Source: Thermoplasmatota archaeon (GTDB taxonomy: Archaea > Thermoplasmatota > Thermoplasmata > Methanomassiliicoccales > Methanomassiliicoccaceae). Taken from it: DNA of 17,576 nt. Positions 13,520 to 17,576 of the stretch are shown piece after piece. Below the pieces are notes generated by a model. That model made no database searches and had not been told where the DNA came from. It saw only the letters and a list, made by a program, of their open reading frames with translations. The stretch spans positions 1 through 17,576 of the forward strand of contig JAKIXL010000017.1 in assembly GCA_022709105.1 (NCBI GenBank), given 5' to 3'. Numbering within the stretch: the stretch's first letter is position 1; the number at the start of each line of letters is the position of its first letter. The position numbers were made by a program, and so were the translations under genes.

Positions 13520-13853
13520 CTAAATGGCCTCGACCGCCATGACCTCGGACAGCGGCGGAAAAGGGACCTTAAGCAGGCGCCACCTCGCACATGTGGGCAT
13601 AAGTGTAACCGTCAACGCCCCTCGCCTTCGGCCTCTGGTCCGATAACATCTCTGACCTTGGTCCGGGGCCGGCACGGTCACCACCGGCCGGACCTCGACG
13701 TGTGGCCCTCTATAGGGCCGGCAAAACCAACCGTTTGCGGTCCAGGACGGTCAGGCCGCCCTTTGGTGAGACATTAGGCATGCTCTCCGGGAACACCGTG
13801 GTATGAATAGCAGCCCTATACGGCCGAACGAGCTCCACGACTTCCTCGCTCAT
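13520..13853 (-). pseudogene. Broken pyridoxamine 5'-phosphate oxidase-like (split-barrel flavoprotein) gene
   Basis: On the minus strand an ATG at 13851-13853, with GGTGAGG just before it, opens 47 codons. They begin MSEEVVELVRPYRAAIHTTV and include MPNVSPKGGLTVLDRKRLV, closely like the N-terminal half of small PNPOx-like FMN proteins (PNVSPKG followed by a VLD/L strand). The frame then ends at a stop (13710-13712). Recognisable sequence seems to continue in other frames (HVEVRPVVTVPAP; VDGYTYAHMCEVAPA; LLKVPFPPLSEVMAVEAI), stopping at about 13520. The total of about 334 nt is close to the size of an intact family member. More than one frameshift is needed, so this is probably a dead gene. 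It fills most of the 515-nt gap between the TPR regulator and the PAS/GAF gene. Confidence 0.55.
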
Positions 13854-13890
13854 CCTCACCGTGCTACCACGCCATGCATGCAGCGAAGAT

Positions 13891-13897
13891 AAAAAAA
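13891..13897 (-). terminator. Oligo-T terminator after the PAS/GAF gene
   Basis: Seven consecutive T on the minus strand, 34 nt past the stop of the PAS-PAS-GAF gene, in otherwise GC-rich sequence. Oligo-T tracts of this size end many archaeal transcripts. No strong hairpin was noticed beside it. Confidence 0.4.
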
Positions 13898-13930
13898 CAG
13901 AGAGGAAATGGTTTCACGGGAACGGTAGGC

Positions 13931-15361
13931 TCACCTGCCGTTCTGCATGCCAAACTTCAAGCTGGAGCTCAGCTGGCTGTTGATCTCGCTGAGCATCGAG
14001 CCGATGTCCTCACTTGCCCTCGAGGTCTCTGAGACCCTGGTGACCATTATGGCCGAGGCGCAGCGATCGGCAGCGATCTCCATGAGCCTCATCTCTCTGT
14101 CGTTCTGGGCATGGGCCGAGGACCAGCCGACCTGTAGCACTCCGATGATGTTCGCGCTGTGCCTAATGGGAACGGCCATTAAGCTCCGCCATCCGGCCGC
14201 TTTGACGGGCTCGGAGATGGCGGGATCGGTCTGGGCGTCCTCCACGAAGATGGCCCGGCTCTCGCTCACCACGCGGCCGGTGAAGCTGCTGTCGATCTCC
14301 TCAAAGTATCCCGCAGGCAACCTGTCACCTAAGCCATGGGCGATGCGGGACGTGATCCTATCTCCCTCACGCACCAGAACCATCCCCGAGTCGGCGCGGA
14401 CCACGGTTACCAGGTTCCTCAGCAGCGTCTCCATGGCCAGCTCCGGCTGGGCCACGTTGACCGATATCGCCGAGACCTGCCTAAGGCCGGTCAGTTCCTC
14501 GCTTACCCCCGCCAGTTGTTTCAGCAGCTGCTCACGGTCCTCTTGGAACTTGGCTCTGTCCGAGGCGTCCAGAACCCGTACCGTCTTGGCCGGGGCACCC
14601 TTGAACTGAGTGTCTTGGACGCTCATGTCTACCGATGCGGTGGAGCCATCCTTCCTCTTCATCATGGCCTCGGAAATCCCGGACGGGCCGGTGATCTTCG
14701 GCGACACCAGGCCCCGCAGGCCCGGCGTGACCAGTTGGTCCTCGTCCATCCCAATGATCTCAGACGTTGAATAGCCGACGATCTCGGCATACCGGTCATT
14801 GGCAGCGACCACCTTTCCCCCTTGGACGATGGCAACGCCCTCGAACACGGCATCCATAAGCCCGCTCCCACCCTCTTTGGCCTCCTGAAGATCCTTCTCC
14901 AACCTATCGGCCCTCTGCTTGTCCGATCGGTCGGTTATGAGCGCATAATAATACAGCACCTTGCCGTCCTTGTCAGTGGTCTGTCCGAGTATCGTCCGCA
15001 CTGGGGTCCGTGAGCCATCCTTGCTCATCTGTTCCTTGTCGTAGGACTGTGGTTGTCCGGTCCGCCTTAGCTCTTCCATGGCCTGGGCCTCTCGCTCGTG
15101 CCATTCTGGGGGAGTGAGGTACATGACCCATTGCATGCTCCTGAGCTCCTCCTCACTATAGCCAGTGAGCCTGACGTACGCCTCGTTGAAGGCCATCGTC
15201 CGCCCGTCAGGGTATATGGCCACAAAGGGCATGGGGGACTTGTCAATGGCGTCGGCTAAAAGGTGAACATAATCGCGGAGGGTGCGAAGCTCCTTCTGTG
15301 CGTTGGTCTCCGACCTGTCGTTCGAGCCTGGCATGGTAATCGCTTCCTGATATGTGATCAT
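13931..15361 (-). CDS. PAS-PAS-GAF sensor protein without kinase or other output domain
   Basis: A 476-residue soluble protein. PAS domain 1 spans about 36-145 (AIYPDGRTMAFNEAYVRLTG, then MSKDGSRTPVRTILGQT). PAS domain 2 spans about 165-270 (FEGVAIVQGGKVVAANDRYA, then MKRKDGSTASVDMSVQDT). A coiled-coil-like helix (270-300) leads to a GAF domain at about 300-445 (AQPELAMETLLRNLVTVVRA, GRVVSESRAIFVEDA, LMAVPIRHSANIIGVLQVG). There is no H-box, ATPase, GGDEF or HTH after the GAF; the last 30 residues are polar. Family members sense small ligands or redox state. Here the signal must pass to a partner protein. ATG codons at 15361 and 15334 are both possible starts; the second has a better ribosome site (GGAAG). 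An oligo-T run follows the gene. Divergent from dtdA. Confidence 0.8.
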   Translation of the reverse strand: MITYQEAITMPGSNDRSETNAQKELRTLRDYVHLLADAIDKSPMPFVAIYPDGRTMAFNEAYVRLTGYSEEELRSMQWVMYLTPPEWHEREAQAMEELRRTGQPQSYDKEQMSKDGSRTPVRTILGQTTDKDGKVLYYYALITDRSDKQRADRLEKDLQEAKEGGSGLMDAVFEGVAIVQGGKVVAANDRYAEIVGYSTSEIIGMDEDQLVTPGLRGLVSPKITGPSGISEAMMKRKDGSTASVDMSVQDTQFKGAPAKTVRVLDASDRAKFQEDREQLLKQLAGVSEELTGLRQVSAISVNVAQPELAMETLLRNLVTVVRADSGMVLVREGDRITSRIAHGLGDRLPAGYFEEIDSSFTGRVVSESRAIFVEDAQTDPAISEPVKAAGWRSLMAVPIRHSANIIGVLQVGWSSAHAQNDREMRLMEIAADRCASAIMVTRVSETSRASEDIGSMLSEINSQLSSSLKFGMQNGR

Positions 15362-15482
15362 CGCCGCTTAATGTTGAGCTAGGTCTGCGGCGGAGCGCCC
15401 AATGATGATGTTAGATTAAGTTTTATCCTTCTCAATAGCGGGAAAGATAATCTACTTGACCGCCCTACCGGCCAGCGGTCAT

Positions 15483-16313
15483 ATGCGCCTGTTGGTGTGC
15501 AGCACTGAGGACAACGCCAGCGTGAACATAAGGGACGCGATGCTTGCGTCTGGAGGCTGGTCACAGGACGGAGAGATGAACGACGCCCCCGTCCACCGCA
15601 AGGGCGATATGGTGATGATCACCATTCCTCGCCTCCATCTTTACTATGACGACATTGACCTGGCCGCCTCTGAAGCCCTTAAGGCGAGGCCCGGAGAGGT
15701 CGTGTTCCTGTCCCGCCACAAGGCCGCTTCGGGAAAGAGGTCATTGACCGTTCACCCCATAGGGAACTGGGGGGATGCTGAATACGGCGGACGGCCGGGA
15801 ACCCTCGTCCCGGCCGCACCGCACCTCATGACCTCTCTGCTGCGGAAGCTCAAAGAGGAAGCGTCGGAAATGCCCTTCGAGGTGGCCTTCGAGGTCACAC
15901 ATCACGGCCCCTACCTGACCACGCCTGCTCTGTTCATCGAGATTGGGAGCAGCGAGGGGACCTGGGGGGACCTGGATGCTGCTCGGACCATCGCCCGTAC
16001 CTTGCAGGAGGTCGAAGTTGAAGCCTACCCGATCGCCATGGGGATCGGGGGCGGCCACTATGCGCCGAGGTTCACCGAGACATCGCTGGGCAAGAAAATA
16101 TCCTTCGGCCACATGCTCCCCAACTATGCTTTCGATCCTGGAGACCTGGAGTCCTTGAGGGAGAAGATACGCATGGGCGCAGAGAGCAGCGGCGCGCGTT
16201 TGGTGTATATCCACCGAAAATCAATGAAAAGGTCCGAGGCCACTGCAGTGGCCAAGATCGTGGTTGACCTTGGCTACGATGCCGTGGACAGCTCGGACCT
16301 CGATAGCATATAG
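15483..16313 (+). CDS. dtdA: D-aminoacyl-tRNA deacylase, archaeal type (GEK1 family)
   Basis: A 276-residue zinc-dependent deacylase that hydrolyses D-amino acids mischarged on tRNA, the archaeal and plant alternative to bacterial Dtd. Family landmarks: MRLLVCSTEDNASVNIRDAM at the N-terminus, VFLSRHKAASGKRSLTVHPI (about 83-100), FEVTHHGPYLTTPALFIEIG (about 140-160), with the conserved HHGP, and GIGGGHYAPRFTE near 195-207. The frame is open nine codons upstream of the chosen ATG. I used the ATG because the family starts there and an AT-rich stretch (GATAATCT, about 15447-15454) lies about 30 nt before it, suggesting a leaderless mRNA. It stands alone between two minus-strand units. It adds a translation-quality gene to a window with two tRNA synthetases. 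Confidence 0.93.
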   Translation: MRLLVCSTEDNASVNIRDAMLASGGWSQDGEMNDAPVHRKGDMVMITIPRLHLYYDDIDLAASEALKARPGEVVFLSRHKAASGKRSLTVHPIGNWGDAEYGGRPGTLVPAAPHLMTSLLRKLKEEASEMPFEVAFEVTHHGPYLTTPALFIEIGSSEGTWGDLDAARTIARTLQEVEVEAYPIAMGIGGGHYAPRFTETSLGKKISFGHMLPNYAFDPGDLESLREKIRMGAESSGARLVYIHRKSMKRSEATAVAKIVVDLGYDAVDSSDLDSI

Positions 16314-16338
16314 GGTTCCCTCTACTCCGCCCAGAGGG

Positions 16339-16848
16339 TCACTTCTTCCCCTTCTTCTTGCTGGCGGCACCGGAGGACATGGGTCCGGCGCATGAGCCCA
16401 TTACGGGACGGGGAGCGGTCCTTCCGGAGGCCTTATCCTCATCCATCTCAGCGAACACCTGGCTCAGGCCGCGCTTGGCCACCGACCATACAGGCACGCC
16501 GCCGGTGACGACAGCCACATGCATCGCCTCTACCAGCTCCTCCTTAGTGGCACCGTAGTTGGCGGCCACGCGCGCTTGCGGATAGATGCAATCTTCGCAC
16601 ATGCGGGTCGCCACGCAGGCCAGGGCGATGAGCCTCTTGGTCTTGCGGTCTAGAGCGCCATCATGCACCAGTACACGGTCCAGCTCCTTTATCACGACGG
16701 CCAGTTCTGGATTGTGGTCCTTTATATGCGCTAGAGTATGCGGTATGTAGTTGCCCATGCGGCAACCCATCTCGTCCACCGCATCTTCGGCGCTGACCTC
16801 GTCCTTCAGGTTCTTGATCTGCTTGCACTGCTTATTGTTATTGGCCAT
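16339..16848 (-). CDS. Carboxymuconolactone decarboxylase / AhpD-like protein
   Basis: A 169-residue protein of the AhpD/CMD helical family. The redox motif is MCEDCIYPQARVAANYGATK: the two Cys (84 and 87) are kept, but the usual His four or five residues further on is Gln. The usual ATKEELVEAMHVAVVTGG follows. The N-terminus is short and polar and carries an extra Cys (GCRMGNYIP). The C-terminal 35 residues (from about 135) are low-complexity and end KKKGKK. Likely a thiol peroxidase-type or disulfide redox protein; true decarboxylase activity is not implied by the name. Start supported by AAGGTGAG 5 nt upstream. It follows pyrH after 62 nt and is probably transcribed with it. Confidence 0.82.
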   Translation of the reverse strand: MANNNKQCKQIKNLKDEVSAEDAVDEMGCRMGNYIPHTLAHIKDHNPELAVVIKELDRVLVHDGALDRKTKRLIALACVATRMCEDCIYPQARVAANYGATKEELVEAMHVAVVTGGVPVWSVAKRGLSQVFAEMDEDKASGRTAPRPVMGSCAGPMSSGAASKKKGKK

Positions 16849-16853
16849 ACCAG

Positions 16854-16861
16854 CTCACCTT
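16854..16861 (-). promoter_or_regulatory. Ribosome binding site of the AhpD-like gene
   Basis: AAGGTGAG on the minus strand, 5 nt before the ATG at 16848, a near-full match to the archaeal Shine-Dalgarno. It supports that start and suggests the mRNA has a leader, as expected for a downstream operon gene. Confidence 0.6.
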
Positions 16862-16910
16862 CTGTCCCTTCGCACTATGCTCTGAAGGGACATGAAGGTT
16901 GTCCCAAAGG

Positions 16911-17576
16911 TCACCCGTCAATGACAGTTCCCTTGATCCTCAGGCCAAGGATGGCGTTCCTCATATCCTCAATGTCCCGGCCGTGCACTACCAGAATAGG
17001 GATCCGGCATCGTTTGACTATCTCCGCCCCCATCGGGTCAAACACGTTGGAGTTACCAGCGCCGTGCTTGCTCTTGCCCATCATCGCATCCAGCTCAGCG
17101 AAGGTCAGACGCTCGAACTTCACGCTGTCCTCGTACTTCTTGGGGTCCGCGGAGTAGACGCCGTCCACCGATGTGGCGTTCACTATGCGTGACGCGCCTA
17201 CCATCTCGGCCAAGGCCGCGGACACGCCATCGGTGGTATGTCCAGGGGTCGTGCCACCCATGATCGCCACCCGCCCTCTTCGCCCCTCAGCGGCCGTTTC
17301 CTCCACAGTGCGGGGCACAGTATCTCCGGCCAGTTCGCCCAGCGATATCTGGAGGAGCCGGGCGTTCAAGCGGGTCACTTCGATGCCCATCTCATCCAGT
17401 TGTTCCTCGCTGCCTCCCAGCTCTCTGCCGGTGTTAATGTAGTACCGAGCGGTCCTTCCGCCTCCGCAGACCACATAGATCTCGAGGTCATCGATCAACG
17501 GTCGAAGCATCGAGGCGAAGCGGCATAGGAACTCTCCGTCCCGATCGCCGGGGATGATGATGGAGCCGCCAAGTGA
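16911..17576 (-). CDS. pyrH: Uridylate kinase (UMP kinase), 5' end cut by window edge
   Basis: An amino-acid-kinase-fold UMP kinase that phosphorylates UMP to UDP for pyrimidine nucleotide synthesis. The frame stays open to the right edge: 22 codons precede Met at 17510 and start SLGGSIIIPGDRDGEF, so only a few residues of the N-terminus are missing. Visible family motifs are SLGGS (phosphate loop), YVVCGGGRTARYYI, IMGGTTPGHTTDGVSAALAE (UMP/phosphate binding), and NATSVDGVYSADPKKYED. The 221 visible residues match the compact archaeal type (about 225). The internal Met is not the true start because the P-loop lies before it. The AhpD-like gene follows 62 nt downstream on the same strand. Confidence 0.93.
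   Translation of the reverse strand, partial: SLGGSIIIPGDRDGEFLCRFASMLRPLIDDLEIYVVCGGGRTARYYINTGRELGGSEEQLDEMGIEVTRLNARLLQISLGELAGDTVPRTVEETAAEGRRGRVAIMGGTTPGHTTDGVSAALAEMVGASRIVNATSVDGVYSADPKKYEDSVKFERLTFAELDAMMGKSKHGAGNSNVFDPMGAEIVKRCRIPILVVHGRDIEDMRNAILGLRIKGTVIDG

Noticed and set aside
1..17576. tRNA, rRNA, CRISPR arrays, insertion sequences or attachment sites
   Set aside because: No cloverleaf, conserved rRNA segment, regular repeat-spacer pattern, transposase or terminal repeat was seen on reading both strands; small non-coding RNAs without motifs cannot be excluded by eye.

Overview
The window looks archaeal. AT-rich TATA boxes lie about 25-35 nt before several starts, some transcripts look leaderless, and the gene content is archaeal: DtdA-type D-aminoacyl-tRNA deacylase, archaeal/eukaryal-type TrpRS, a PheS with a long N-terminal winged-helix region, 6-phospho-3-hexuloisomerase, archaeal UMP kinase and a winged-helix/TPR regulator. 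The sequence is moderately GC-rich and codons favour G/C at third positions. A euryarchaeon of the Thermoplasmata/Methanomassiliicoccales kind is my best guess, but nothing here proves it.

Layout: (1) 1-2787, minus, a large superfamily 1 helicase-like ATPase with a DUF4011-like architecture, cut by the left edge. (2) 2973-4759, plus, an endonuclease IV-like TIM-barrel protein followed by 6-phospho-3-hexuloisomerase. (3) 4782-7099, minus, a compact ubiquitin-type conjugation cassette in the order E1, ubiquitin-like protein, E2, JAMM protease. (4) 7281-7718, plus, a receiver-domain protein without its phospho-acceptor Asp, then about 790 nt holding decayed coding sequence. (5) 8510-11551, plus, a translation cluster trpS, trmO-like, pheS. 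(6) 11552-13415, minus, a wHTH/TPR regulator with apparent coding remnants downstream. (7) 13520-13853, minus, a wrecked pyridoxamine-phosphate-oxidase-like gene. (8) 13931-15361, minus, a PAS-PAS-GAF sensor without an output domain. (9) 15483-16313, plus, dtdA. (10) 16339-17576, minus, pyrH (cut by the right edge) and an AhpD-like protein.

The most notable content is cassette (3). All four proteins keep their key residues: E1 nucleotide-binding loop and a candidate catalytic Cys; E2 HPN and active-site Cys; the JAMM metal ligands in an Rpn11/CSN5-like setting; and a ubiquitin-like protein with Gly-Gly followed by a six-residue tail that would have to be removed. Its Lys6, Lys50 and Lys65 fall at ubiquitin Lys6, Lys48 and Lys63. 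No RING-type E3 is seen. The cassette is tightly overlapped, and the E2 Shine-Dalgarno is formed by the Gly-Gly codons of the ubiquitin-like gene. Similar gene sets are known from Caldiarchaeum and some Asgard archaea and, in bacteria, from Bil-type antiphage operons, so the role here (protein turnover or defence) is open.
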